Source: Ascarosepion bandense (taxonomy: Eukaryota > Mollusca > Cephalopoda > Sepiida > Sepiidae). From it: a stretch of 64,000 bases of DNA. The stretch spans positions 211,501-275,500 of the forward strand of contig JBBBDQ010001616.1 of assembly GCA_037127315.1 (NCBI GenBank), read 5' to 3'. The position numbers and the translations under genes are program-made. Below, one piece after another: positions 1 through 10,667 of this stretch. Each line of letters begins with the position of its first letter. Position 1 is the stretch's first letter. Under the pieces are notes generated by a model. It was not told where the DNA came from and searched no databases. It saw nothing but the letters and a program-made list of their open reading frames with translations.

Positions 1-1835
1 TATTAGTCATTTTACTATGAATATAGATTTTGCTCATTTTGATATAAATAATTATTTTTGGTCATTTTTTAGAAGTATAGATTGTAGGTCATTTTATTAT
101 AAATATGGATTGTTGCTCATTTTATAATAAATATGGATTGTTGGATATTTTACTATAAATATGGATTGTTGCTCATTTTATCATAAATATGGATTGTTAG
201 TCATTTTACTATGAATATGGATTTTGCTCATTTTGATATAAATATATATTTTTTGTCATTTTTTAGAAGTATAGATTGTAGGTCATTTTATTATAAATAT
301 GGATTGCTGGCCAGTTTACTAAAAATATGCCTTTTTGGTATTTTTATTATAAATATGGATTGTTCTTCATTTTACTATGAATATGGATTGTTCTTTTTTC
401 TATGAATATGGTGCTTTGCTCATTTTGCTATGAATATGGATTTTGGAGCATTTTATTAGAAATACATATTGTTGGTAATTTTGTTATAGGTATGGTTTTT
501 TAGTCATTTTAATATAAATATGGATATTTGGTAATTTTACTATAAATGTTGGTCATTTTAAGGTCATTTTATTACAAATATGTATTATTGGTCATTTTAT
601 TATAAATATGAATTTTTGATCATTTTAATATAAAAATGGATTTTTAGTAATTTTAATATAAATATAGATATTTGGTCATTTTACTATAAATATGGAATGT
701 TGATCATTTTATTATAAATATGTATTTTTGGTCATTTTAATATAAATATCGATTCTTGGTCATTTTCCTATAAATATGGATTGTTGGTCATTTTACTCTA
801 ACCATGGATCACTGGTCATTTTACTCTAAATATAGATTGCTGGTCATTTTACTATAAATATGTATTGTTGCTCATTTTAGTATCAATATGGATTGTTGGT
901 CATTTTACTACAAATACGGATTTTACTCATTTTACTATCAATATGGATCGTTGGTAATTTTACTATGAATATGGATCGTTGGTCATTTTACTATCAATAT
1001 GAATTGTTGGTCATTTTGTTATAAATATTGACTGTTAGTCATTTTTTCTATAAATAGCGATTTTTGGTCATTTTACTATAAATATGGATTTTTGATCATT
1101 CTACTATGAAAATGCATTTTTCGTCTTTTTAATATAAATATGATTTTTGGTCATTGTACTATAAATATGGATTTTTGGTCATTTTACTATAAATATGGAT
1201 TTTCTGGTCATTTTAATATAAATATTTATTGTTGGTCATTTAACTATAAATATGGATTGTTGCTCATTTTATTATAAATATGGATTGATGGTCATTTTAC
1301 TATAAATATGGATTATTGGTCATTTTACGATAAATACGAATTTTTGTCATATTGTTGGTATATTTTACTAGAAATATGGAGTGTTGATCATTTTACTATA
1401 AATATGGATTGTTCGTCATTTTACTATAAATATGGATAGTTCGTTATCTTACTATAAATATGAACTGTTGGTCATTTTATTAGAAATGTGCGATGTTGGT
1501 CATTTTGTATACATATGGATCTTTGGTTATTTTACTATGAATATGGATTGTTAGTCATTTTTTTATAATTATGGATTGATGGTCATTTTATTATAAATAT
1601 GAATTGTTGGTCATTTTACTATAAATACGGATTGTTGTTCATTTTACACTAAATATGGATTGTTGGGTATTTCATGATAAATATGGCTTGGTTATTTTAC
1701 TATAAATATGGATTGTTGATCAAATTACTATAAATATGGAGTGTTGGTCATTTTACTATCAATACGGATTGTTGGTCATTTTAGTGTCAATATGGATTGT
1801 CGGTAAGTTTTATATATAAATATATTGCTGTTATT
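1..1835. repeat. 28-bp satellite array, diverged
   Basis: About 65 copies of a unit built on 'tggtcattttactataaat' plus 'atggattgt' run head to tail from the window start. The spacing of successive 'ataaatatgg' words (1,161 and 1,189) gives a 28-bp period. Copies differ by substitutions and small indels, and there is no spacer structure. The left edge is outside the window; the right edge fades out near 1,835. It is very AT-rich, and short ORFs here are chance readings. Confidence 0.9.
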
Positions 1836-1874
1836 TTTACAATTTTTACTATGTTCTGTTATATATTTATTATT

Positions 1875-2665
1875 TCATAGTGTTATGTTTTTGTTTGAGG
1901 TATTCAAGATTTACCCATATCAATCGCCCAAACTGCTTCTGCCACCCCGTCTTTGGATCTCCGTGTTGCATTTTCCATCCTTTGTCAACATTACTTGAAT
2001 TTTTTTACTTGTTTTATTTTAGATTCTCCAGCTTGCAGTTGGCATATTGGTCTCCTCTTTTGGCTTTTAACCATGAATTCAGTTTTATTGGGATTTATGC
2101 TCAACTCTTTGGTTTCACTTTCTTTTGCTAACTTCTGTAAAAGGTCCTGTATTTTCCTTTCTGTGTCTGCTCTCAGCACTGTTTCATCCGCGTGTCGGAT
2201 ATTGAGATTATGGCCGCCAATGACGAATCCTAGCAAGGCTTTTATTTCTCTCATAATTGCTTCGCTGTACAATTTGAAAAAGATCCGTTGAGAAAACAAA
2301 TTATTGGTTTACATCCTTTCTAGTTTTGTATAACTGCTGAGTTCATCTTTTATCCGTTCAATCGGTGCCAATATAGGTTCTTGATTATCCTAACGTCTTT
2401 TCTGAAAATGTCGAGGTTGTCAAGCATCAACCCCTGTGTCGTACTTTGTCAAACGCTTTTGCGTAGTTCACAAAGCACAGATAAATGTTCTTTTGCATTT
2501 GTATTACTCGTTTAGATAGCATTCTGAGCATGAATATCGCATTCCTCGTTCCGGTATCTTTAACGAATTCGCATTGTTCCTGTCCTGTCTCTGGGACTAT
2601 ACTGCTGCGTGCTCTGTTCATCAGAATTCGGATGATGAGTTTTGTTATGTGGCTCATTAAACCGA
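1875..2665 (-). pseudogene. RTE-like LINE (family A), reverse transcriptase fragment
   Basis: Read on the minus strand this is the middle of a non-LTR reverse transcriptase. It starts with LMSHITKLIIRILMNRARS, then reads ...GTRNAIFMLRMLS and YAKAFDKVRH (motif A region, Asp present). A frameshifted LDNLDIFRKDVRIIKNLYW stretch follows near 2,400-2,330. It continues through VFSTDLFNLYSEAIMREI, GFVIGGHNLNIRHADETVL and a degraded DGKCNTEIQRR segment. The catalytic YADD box reads HADE, so it is dead. It abuts a second family A fragment in the opposite orientation at about 2,665 and the satellite on the other side. The RTE clade name is by motif resemblance. Confidence 0.85.
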
Positions 2666-3828
2666 GAATTCTAGTAGTTAAAATAAAAGGAAAGCGTTTC
2701 AATATATCGGTAACAGTGGCATACGCACCAACATCAGAAAGTACAGAAGAAATCGAATCCTTCTACTCCATGCTAGATTATGCCAAGACACGATGCAAAT
2801 AACAAGAAACCAGGATTATCATGGAAGATCTGAATGGCAAAGTTGGCCATGGAAAAGAAGGTGAACCGGTAGGTAAATTCGGACTGGGACACCGCAATAG
2901 CCGGGGAGAGAAATGCGTCCAATGGTGCTTAGTGAATGACCAGATAATAACCAACACCTGGTTCCAAGAGCACCCAAGACGACTACGGACATGGAGAAGT
3001 CCAGAAGGATAAACTAAAAACCAAATTGATTATATTACTATCCACACGAGATTCAGAAATGCAGTCCTTCGCTGCAAAGCTGACCCAAGTGCTGAATGCA
3101 GAAGCGACCATCTGCAAATTAAGGATAAAACTAAAGAGATTAAAGAAACCTAACAGCACTAAGACTGCAGTATAATAGACTCATAAATGACCCAACCTTC
3201 AGGAAATGTATACTGAGAGCGTGAAAACGATATACGAAGGGCAAATTGGAAATGGAAGATTATAAATGGGACGCATTCAGAGCGGCTCTAGTGACATCGG
3301 CGAACGACGTCATTCCTAAGGAAAAAGCAAGCCAGAAGAAAAAACAAGTGGATCACCGAAGAGATTCTTGGCCTGATGCCAAAGAGACAGTAAACGATGC
3401 TTAGATATGGAACGGAATATAAGGGACTACACAAGGATATACGTAGCAAATGTAGACAGGCTAAAGAGAGATGGCTCAACGACAAATGCGCCGAAGTAGA
3501 GAGAATGAGCGCAACAAATATTGGAGAAATGCACAAAAAAATAAAGGAACTAACAGGGCAAAGGTCATGCTCAGCAACAGGATGTATAAAAGCAAAAGAT
3601 GGCACACTAATAATTGAAAAAGAAAAAAAGCTTCAGAGATGGAACGAGTACATCGGAGATCTGTTCCACGACAACAGAGAGCAACCAACAATGGACAAAA
3701 CTACGAATGGACCAGAAATATTAAAATCCGAAGTGGCCCAAATGATGAGAAACAAAGCAGCGGGACCAGACGGGATTGTAATAGACATGCTGATGTCCCC
3801 AGAAGACTTTGGCCTCGACAGCTAATCC
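2666..3828 (+). pseudogene. RTE-like LINE (family A), endonuclease to start of reverse transcriptase
   Basis: The plus-strand translation gives the apurinic-type endonuclease half of the element: NISVTVAYAPTSESTEEIE, EDLNGKVGHGKEGE, FGLGHRNSRGEKCVQW, NQIDYITIHTRFRNAVL and the catalytic-type SDH at 3,103-3,111. Then comes the linker LNDKCAEVERMSATNIGEMH and the RT N-terminus NKAAGPDGIVIDML. Stops and frameshifts break it near 2,801, 3,010, 3,150 and 3,230. In element coordinates it ends just before the point where the oppositely oriented neighbour at 1,875-2,665 begins, which suggests one insertion with an inverted part. Confidence 0.87.
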
Positions 3829-4082
3829 TTTTTAATTTTGAATATATTGGCTGGTTGAAAAATTCCAGTCGCGTATTCATTAAAAGAATCTTTGTTTGGC
3901 CGTTTGAAAAACGGAAAAATCAGTTATTGTAAATCGACAGAATATACCAAAATCTGATATCTAGTTTGCAGAAATAACTCATTTCCAAATGAAAAATATA
4001 CAGAAGTTCTACAATATAAATATATTGAACTTATTTTAATACAAATGTGTACTATTCTAATTTAATTGTGACCAAAAACTAA

Positions 4083-4128
<46 letters not shown>

Positions 4129-4363
4129 ATTATATTTTAGAACATGTACATAATTTTTCTGTATATATCCACAACAAAGGTACGTTTGTTTCGACATTGA
4201 AACTTCAATGTCTCATCAGGCGGTGTGAAAAGTAATGGAAAGCCTGTTCTAATATTTCATGTTCTAAAATATAATTTATAATAAAAATTCACAGCTCTGT
4301 ATATTATATATCGAGCACTGTTTTAAATTAATGTTTTGGACGTTCTTTCTTCGTTCTGTATTC

Positions 4364-4407
<44 letters not shown>

Positions 4408-4499
4408 ATGCATGTTTCATTAAATACTATAGACAAGTTTTATCGATTAATTTTCTGTAAATTTTTTCTACCGATTTTGTCTTTCCAAGCTGATATCCA
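3829..4499. other. AT-rich stretch with two (TA)n runs
   Basis: No coding similarity was recognised. It holds (TA)n at 4,087-4,123 and 4,372-4,405. A short segment at 4,180-4,250 combines 'gtttcgacattgaaac' with 'ctcatcaggcgg', resembling the 'cgaaacg...gaag' motif seen elsewhere in the window (8,350; 40,090; 52,390). Confidence 0.5.
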
Positions 4500-4945
4500 C
4501 TGCACCACAACACACATCCAGATTTAGCATCTCGAAATCAGTCACTTTCTCACCTGCGTGATGTGGCTTCCCATCTGCATTTTATACAGATATTTTGACC
4601 GTGTCTTCTTTGATGAACGTCTTTCTCTGGTGTCTCGACCTCAAGAATCTAAGTATGTTACTTGATTGGCAGCTAGGTCTCACACATTTACCGCCAAAAG
4701 TGTAAAATGTAAAGACCACTTCAAATCTAACAGTTTTCTTTTTCTCGCACCTCGCACATATGGAACTCCCTTCCAAATACTTGCTTCCCTGATAGCTACA
4801 ATCACCAAAAGTTTAAGTGCAACGTCAATTACCATCTTCTATCTTCTTGATACCCATCTTTCTCTTATTGTCTATTCTGAATCCCCGGTAACTTATTCCC
4901 TCCTTTCTTTTTCTTTTACTGTAGCCCCCTGTGCTCCAGTGTTAT
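4500..4945 (+). pseudogene. Jockey/CR1-like LINE (family B), 3' end
   Basis: This is the degraded C-terminal region of the family B reverse transcriptase. Recognisable pieces in shifting frames are SLSHLRDVASH, FSRTSHIWNSLPNTCFPDSYN and FKCNVNYHLLSS, which match the end of the better copy at 48.6-50.25 kb. Part of the pyrimidine-rich 3' UTR follows. The element is 5'-truncated and its usual tail is degraded. Confidence 0.75.
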
Positions 4946-5094
4946 TTTTCAAGCATGTTTAGCGATGAAACTTAAGCATAAATCCCGCTTGAGGTCTGGA
5001 GGAATCCTAAGTCCCAAGACGCGTTTGAGACTTAGGAGATCCTTGAGGGAACACTCGATCATCTCGATAGATGAAAATTTAGGGTCGCCTGAAT

Positions 5095-5498
5095 GTAGCA
5101 AAGGAAAGCCAGAAGAAAGGACTATACATAAACTAAAAGGAAACTGAGTGCATGGTCGTCAGCAAAAAGAGGAGCCCAAAGTACCAACTAGAGGTCGAGG
5201 ATACTAAAATCAAACCGGCGCAGAAATTTAAATACCTGGGAAGTGTTTCAACAGGTGACGGAAAGTGTGGCACTGAGATCCGAAGGCGTATCGGGATGGC
5301 CGAGGGCGAAATGCTAACCAAGGTATTGAGACATTTTTTTTTTTTTTGGAAACAAAGAACAGATTACTGAACTGTTACGTGATATCTGCCCTCATATATG
5401 GCAGCGAATTCTGGCCAATCTTTTCAGAGATGAAGGTGACACTCGAAGCACCCGATCAGATATTTGCTGAGGGTATTGAAGAGGTTGTAAATGAAAAG
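5095..5498 (+). pseudogene. RTE-like LINE (family A), first half of a copy split by an LTR
   Basis: The plus strand reads ECMVVSKKRSPKYQLEVEDT, KFKYLGSVSTGDGKCGTEIR, RRIGMAEGEMLTKVL. After a poly-T frameshift comes RLLNCYVISALIYGSEFWPI, FSEMKVTLEA. The last segment (5,378-5,452) is the undamaged counterpart of the 105-bp monomer at 55-64 kb, with the Trp codon still present. The copy stops at an LTR that has a perfect 5-bp target duplication and resumes at 6,272. Confidence 0.85.
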
Positions 5499-5503
5499 TA
5501 AAC

Positions 5504-5637
5504 TTTTGTGGATTCCGGATGAGGAACCGCACAAAATAATTAACAAAACAGATAATTTGAGATAGAAAAATATGTTATATATTAAACGTAAAGATACAAA
5601 CTGGAACGCAGGTTAGTAATCCAGGAATACGATTAGT

Positions 5638-5692
<55 letters not shown>

Positions 5693-5986
5693 TTTCTCCC
5701 CTATTTGTGTTTGGCGTCTTCTTTCTTGGTCACGTGGGTTGATTGAATTTCCTTTATACATGACGTTTGTTTCATTCCTTGTTAGCCAGCTTTTCCTGAC
5801 GATCCGTTTAGGTGAAACCTAGGTAGGTCTGTCTGGCTCACTAGGTATACTTTCCTCTCTATCTAAGTATTGAGCGTTTTATTGTTAGTTGATTACTCGT
5901 GTCGGGCTTTTTTCTTTGGGCTACGTGCTGACTCGGTCCGAACTCTTTTGACTGTTATTTATGTACTTAGCTTTTTCTTTTTTAAA

Positions 5987-6037
<51 letters not shown>

Positions 6038-6266
6038 AGTCTTTGAAGTGAAGCCATGCTGGAATTAGTATGTCCATGTCAGAACTGACGGGTGATGTGT
6101 AATACTATCCTGGCTGAGTGGAGCTCATATATACTATGACTACTGATTCGGTATTCTCTGTGAAGCTTCGGTATCTTACGATGTCTTGTCGTATCTCCCT
6201 ATGGCAGGGGTATATGTATACTCAAGTCGAGTCCATTATAATAGAAAAAGGGGAAGTCCCACAACA
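5504..6266. mobile_element. Solo LTR with TAAAC target duplication, nested in a LINE
   Basis: It begins 'ttttgtggattccgg' and ends 'cccacaaca'. It is flanked by a perfect 5-bp direct repeat TAAAC at 5,499-5,503 and 6,267-6,271. The ends match another LTR at 36,407-37,013 (TGTTGTGG...CCACAACA). Its middle is enlarged by (TA)n at 5,641-5,689, a separate repeat, and (TA)n at 5,992-6,036, none of which is in the 36.4-kb copy. No internal retroelement genes lie next to it, so it is probably a solo LTR. It splits a family A LINE. Confidence 0.8.
5690..5990 (+). repeat. Dispersed unclassified repeat with AGGTGAAACCTAGG motif
   Basis: This sequence lies between two (TA)n runs inside the LTR. Its core, 'tttaggtgaaacctaggta' with 'cagcttttcctgac' before it, recurs in reverse at about 15,000-15,045 and 15,175-15,225. 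No coding signal was seen. The type is unknown, possibly a SINE fragment. Confidence 0.55.
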
Positions 6267-6271
6267 TAAAC

Positions 6272-6530
6272 ATACTTAAAATCAGGAAGAGAAAGTTGAT
6301 GGTTTATGGAATACTTAATGAGGAAGGGGAGCTTAGAAATCTGATACGAACAGGACAGATACAGGGAAAGTGAGGCAGGGGAGAAGCAACTTGTGACATA
6401 ATTGATGGGTAAGTAGGTCGCAGAGCAGGGTTTGAGAGAACTAGTAAGAGAAAAGGTGTTATGAGCTACAAAGGATTGAGAGATGTGGAGGGCCATGATC
6501 TTTTACATTTTGAAGGGACACAGCGTATAG
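6272..6530 (+). pseudogene. RTE-like LINE (family A), 3' end, second half of the split copy
   Basis: It reads ILKIRKRKLMVYGILNEEGE, LRNLIRTGQIQGK and ends near DLLHFEGTQRIEKK. This matches the family A C-terminal end seen at 54,240-54,300 (AMIAQVLKGHGT then lysines). It continues the LINE copy interrupted at 5,499; removing the LTR and one TAAAC makes KVNILKIRKRKL contiguous. Several stops are present. Confidence 0.8.
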
Positions 6531-6604
6531 AAAAAAAAGAATATGGCCAGCTAGTTCCTCGCCTACTGAGTTGTCAATATAAACTGCCAGCTTCTGGTCA
6601 TTTT

Positions 6605-7045
6605 TTTTAATCATATCACCCCAAGCAAGGCGGTAACGCCACTGATGCGCAGGGGTTACGTAAGAGTAAAAAGATTGGAAAAGAGAAAGCCGGAAACCAC
6701 ATCCTAAACAGGGAAAAAGGGATGAGCCTCTTCACCTGTTCAATAGACGTGGGTGGAGTGTGAACCGGGCGATAATTTAGTCTATCTACTCCAATTGAAG
6801 AAAAAAAAAAGAAAAGAGTAAAAAGATTGGAAAAGAGCAAGCCGGAAACTACATCCTAAACAGGGAACAAGGGATGAGCCTCTTCACCTGTTCAATAGAC
6901 GTGGGTGGAGTGTGAACCGGGCGATAGTTTAGTCTATCTGCTCTAATTAAAGAACCAAAAAGAAAAGAGTAAAAAGATTGGAAAAGAGAAAGCCGGAAAC
7001 CACATCCTAAACAGGGAACAAGAGATGAACCTTTTTACCTGTTCA
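6605..7045 (-). mobile_element. SINE trimer with LINE-like 3' tail
   Basis: Three head-to-tail copies of a short element occur; the word 'agagtaaaaagattgg' starts at 6,664, 6,815 and 6,966, a spacing of 151 bp. In sense orientation (minus strand) the unit runs from 'ggagtagatagactaaatta' through 'cggttcacactccacccacg' to 'ggctttctcttttccaatc'. Only the last unit carries a tail ('gcatcagtggcgttaccgcc', 'ttgcttggggtgatatgatt'), which is the 3' end of family B LINEs. A monomer with the same tail lies at 23,525-23,722. The family B LINE was probably the source of its reverse transcriptase. Confidence 0.8.
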
Positions 7046-7150
7046 ACAGACGTTTTTTGTAACTGCTTGATTTTAGTATCCCCCACCTGTATTTGGCATT
7101 TTGGGTTGCCCTTTTTACTGATGACCATGCATTCGGTTTTCTTGCAGTGT
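7046..7150 (-). pseudogene. RTE-like LINE (family A) fragment
   Basis: The minus strand reads KKTECMVISKKGNPKCQIQV, GDTKIKQLQK, the region just after the catalytic box. It is joined directly to the SINE trimer, so it is a short broken piece. Confidence 0.8.
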
Positions 7151-7465
7151 AAACTAATGAAATGTATATCTGTAAATTTATCATGAAAATTTTTGTGTTT
7201 TCTTTGAAATAAAATGAAAAAGAAAATGTCTTAACTTATAAATCAAAATAGAACGGACGGAAGTGACACACCCGACTACCATGCCCCCAAAACTTTTGAA
7301 GCCCCCGGGGCGTTTCTTATCAGATATGGAAGGGGTCAGCTTCCGTTTCCAAATCCATATACACGTTGGACGTGTGGGAAGAAACACGCAGCCATGTTGC
7401 GACATTCACTTTGTAGATAAAACTAATGATTACTTTATATAATACAAACAAGTTTAAAAGATCTC

Positions 7466-7510
<45 letters not shown>

Positions 7511-7674
7511 GTGTTTGTGTGTCTGTGTGCGGGGTATGTTCAGTAATTTAAAGCTGTAAATTGATACGCATCTCGTAGTATACATGAAGTGAAATTTATA
7601 GACATTAAAAGTACATCAATATCAAGCAATTCACACACACACACAAAAGAAAGAGAGAGAAAGAAAATTAGTGG
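7151..7674. other. Unassigned sequence with (TA)n
   Basis: No gene was recognised. (TA)n runs at 7,470-7,509. A short GC-richer patch at 7,255-7,400 has small ORFs without recognisable motifs. Confidence 0.4.
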
Positions 7675-7835
7675 TTTAGTCTGCTTCCTTCTACCGAGCG
7701 CCTGTAGCTCAGAGGTAGAATCGCCGACTGACGCCAATTCGGTCGGGGTTTCAATCCTGGGTAAAAAGTAATCGGCTGTCTAACCGTACTGATGAGCTGT
7801 AATACAGCGAAGCAGATCTGTCTGCATATATATGT
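7675..7835 (+). mobile_element. tRNA-derived SINE (octopus type), 5'-truncated
   Basis: It carries a tRNA-like body with a pol III A box ('tagctcagaggtaga') and B box ('gggtttcaatcctggg'), then the family tail 'ctgatgagctgtaatacagc' and 'agatctgtctgc'. (TA)n-rich sequence follows at once. The body is too altered for a functional tRNA. Confidence 0.88.
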
Positions 7836-7874
7836 ATATATATATTCTCTCTTTTTCTCTCTCTCTCTCCCTCT

Positions 7875-7914
<40 letters not shown>

Positions 7915-7915
<1 letters not shown>

Positions 7916-8132
7916 TCGTTCGTTCAGTAATGATTTAGAACACTCTTAGCTACTGGCGTATGTTTACATGGTATATCATACGCTAAACGTCTGCCTCTTT
8001 CTACCGAGTGCCCATAGCTTAGAGGTAGAATCGCTGACAGTTGTCAATTCGCTCGGGTTCAAATCCTGGTAAAAAGCGATCGGATGTCTAACCGTACTGA
8101 TGAGCTGTGATACAACAAAGCAGATTTGTCTG

Positions 8133-8140
<8 letters not shown>
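7915..8140 (+). mobile_element. tRNA-derived SINE (octopus type), near full length
   Basis: It includes the 5' leader ('cagtaatgatttagaacact', 'ggtatatcatacgctaaacg'), the tRNA-like body ('tagcttagaggtagaatcgc', 'gggttcaaatcctgg') and the tail 'ctgatgagctgtgatacaac' ending in 'gtctgcggata'. (TA)n starts exactly at its 3' end. Confidence 0.88.
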
Positions 8141-8187
<47 letters not shown>

Positions 8188-8444
8188 CAAATGGAGGTTG
8201 TTCCAACGATAAAAATTGGTATTGAAGAAAAAAGTGCGAGAAGCCGTGAACGTTTTGTTTAAAGCGTATATTTATTGTTATTTTTATTATTAATATTACT
8301 TGCTTTTTTGTATAATATATTAAATGTCTATTATAGAATTTGCATCACTAAACGTGTTTCGAGTCCAAAGTTGATTCTCTTCAGGCGAATAAACTTGTGG
8401 CTTTAAATATCGAGATCACTTTGTCTTTCTGACAGCCTAAAATA

Positions 8445-8477
<33 letters not shown>

Positions 8478-8480
<3 letters not shown>

Positions 8481-8620
8481 TTTAATCCAAGCGGAAAAAG
8501 CAGGAAGGTAAATTCCAAAACCCGATCCTAATTAATATTAAATCATTAATATTGTATCATTTTTTAATATTATTAGAAAATTTTTATTAATTTAATTCAA
8601 CATCCTTGAAAAAATTTAAT
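8478..8620 (-). repeat. Short unclassified AT repeat, copy 1
   Basis: In sense orientation it contains 'taatattaattaggatcggg' and 'tttggaatttacctt' and ends 'cgcttggattaaagt' against (TA)n. The same block occurs at 15,355-15,462, 32,335-32,455 and 53,075-53,180. It is non-coding and its class is unknown. Confidence 0.65.
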
Positions 8621-8623
8621 TTA

Positions 8624-8684
<61 letters not shown>

Positions 8685-8685
<1 letters not shown>

Positions 8686-9130
8686 TCAAACGCTATTTGT
8701 AGTGGATAACCGTATTGGAGCAGACGCTCTGTATTGCATTAATTTCTTCTTTAAATGAAGTAGCACGTAGCTTTATTATGAAACTCTTCGTAACCAAGTG
8801 TCTAAAACATACCGTATATGGTGGTTTTCCCGTGCTAAAAGAGGCACATATTCAAAGTCTTTCGGGAGGGAGGCAAATTTTGTTTTATAATCGCCAGTAA
8901 GCGAAATATGTACTGTTTACAAAAAAACCATTTCTACTCAAATAAATAACCACAAAAACCTTTGAGGAATATTTGATCTTATTTTTTTCTCTTTAGTACA
9001 TAAATAAAAATTGTCCAAGTGTTTTGAACAATTTTTATATAATTTATGTTCTGAAAAAGAAAAAGATGTATATGAAAAATCATATAAAAATCTTAATCAT
9101 CATTGCGTGTCTGACATTTTCAGTGAGACC

Positions 9131-9184
<54 letters not shown>

Positions 9185-9660
9185 GAGAGATATTGCATAA
9201 GAAACTTTTCCTAGTGTTTTAAATAGGACTGGTTTAACACGTGATTTCCTGTAACACGTGTCTGAAATTTATGACATATATACATATTCTGAAAGGTGAT
9301 ATTCCATTGCTTATTTTTTCAAACGATTCGTGTGTGGATTGGGAATTGTAAATGTTGTTACGTCAAAATGAGATCCATTTGCGTCATTTGATACCATTTC
9401 ATTTCCGGATAGGAAATAATTTTGTGTAAACAGAAAAAAAGATGATGAATAGTAAATTGTTTACAAAAATGTTGTGCGATGTAATGACCATGGTAGAAAA
9501 GGAAATGACCTATCGTTAATCACTACAAAAGATAATGCAGTGTCTGTGCCATATTAGAAAGAGTGTCACTTATTACAAGCACCTTCTGCAAAATCAGTTC
9601 CAGAATTCAGACAAAAAATGTTCACATTTGGACCAATTAAAGTGAGCCATCGTTGGAAAG
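8685..9660. other. Unassigned AT-rich sequence with (TA)n at 9,132-9,182
   Basis: No repeat family or gene was recognised. A 61-codon reading at 8,715-8,900 has no identifiable motif and no supporting signals. Confidence 0.35.
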
Positions 9661-9666
9661 ATAATA

Positions 9667-9904
9667 TTAATGATCGCTTGACGTTTTGTCAAGGGACGTG
9701 TTAATTACGCTCGTCAGCTTCTGTCTGGCTACAGGCGAACTTAGCGCGTCTTTTATTTCGTTTGTGAGGCTCGAAAAGGTCATTTTGGAATTCACTCCCG
9801 GGTGTGATTCTGGTCTTTCCATTGAACGACGAACAAACTTCGGGTTGGCTCTCGTGTTTCCTAGTTTTTCGAAAAACATTTTGCATCAAGGTGTGAAATT
9901 TCAT
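9667..9904 (-). CDS. Unassigned ORF, possible element ORF1 or exon fragment
   Basis: A patch of roughly balanced base composition sits in AT-rich flanks. Two overlapping minus-strand readings of 70 and 67 codons occur. The 70-codon one (9,879-9,667) contains FSSLTNEIKDALSSPVARQK then LTSVINTSLDK, which has the look of a coiled-coil-like N-terminal part of a retroelement ORF1. I do not recognise it with any certainty, and no splice sites were established. It may equally be non-coding. Confidence 0.2.
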
Positions 9905-10024
9905 GAGTTATGTTTTGGATTCGATTTTGCGTGTGTGCTAAGCAAAGTTTGTAAATTTTAGTTTTTTTTTCCTCATAAAATCAGTGAGTCAGTGCTTAGC
10001 ATTTGAATTTTTAATGTAGATCTT

Positions 10025-10290
10025 GTTTTGTTCACTACAGTTTAACACTATGTGTCAACTTAGGGTTTTAAAATTATTTAGTGTGCCAACAGTATACTTA
10101 TTTTTATACAAATTCATGTCAATATACTTCTTTTAATATATATTTTATGTAGTAATATATAAAATAATATTTTAACCACATTAACAGAAATAAAATATTA
10201 AATAAAACGTTTTTATTATTAATGGGAGTCTTAGCCAATTGCTCAATATCGACAACTTATTTGTTACTTTGAATTTTACACAATTTGCCA
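10025..10290 (+). mobile_element. hAT-like non-autonomous element, partial uninterrupted copy
   Basis: It shares 'tcaacttagggttttaaaat', 'gccaattgctcaatatc' and 'ttacacaatttgcc' with the element at 10,668-11,603 but lacks the insert found there. The spot that is disrupted in the other copy is intact here ('atgtagtaatatata' near 10,148). Its terminal repeats are not visible. Confidence 0.65.
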
Positions 10291-10667
10291 GTCATTTAAA
10301 CTGCATTCAGGCAGTAAGTCAGTAATATTTGTTTCAAATCAGATTAATACACCTTCAAATATGCTAATTTTCCTAAAATAAAGTCTCAGCGATATATATT
10401 TTATTTTTGCAAGATTTTTAAATCCGAGAATTAACTTTTGGTTACAAATGTGTCGATCGCTCAAAACTGGGCAAAAAATTGAATAGTTTTTAAAAATCTC
10501 AAAATTTTAATTTCCAGTTGATACAATTTAATTCATTAAAAGTATTAAATATGAAAATAAGTCTTATGAATTTTATTTACAATATTTTATTACCTTCTGA
10601 GATTATAATTCCATCTTTTTTAGATCTAATATTATTAAAAAAAATTAATTTTATCTATACTCTAAAG

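Noticed and set aside
1..1835. CRISPR-like array from the 28-bp period
   Set aside because: Repeats abut directly and are diverged; there are no spacers.
7690..7770. Functional tRNA genes at the SINE bodies
   Set aside because: A and B boxes are present, but acceptor stem pairing is not evident and each is followed by the SINE tail.
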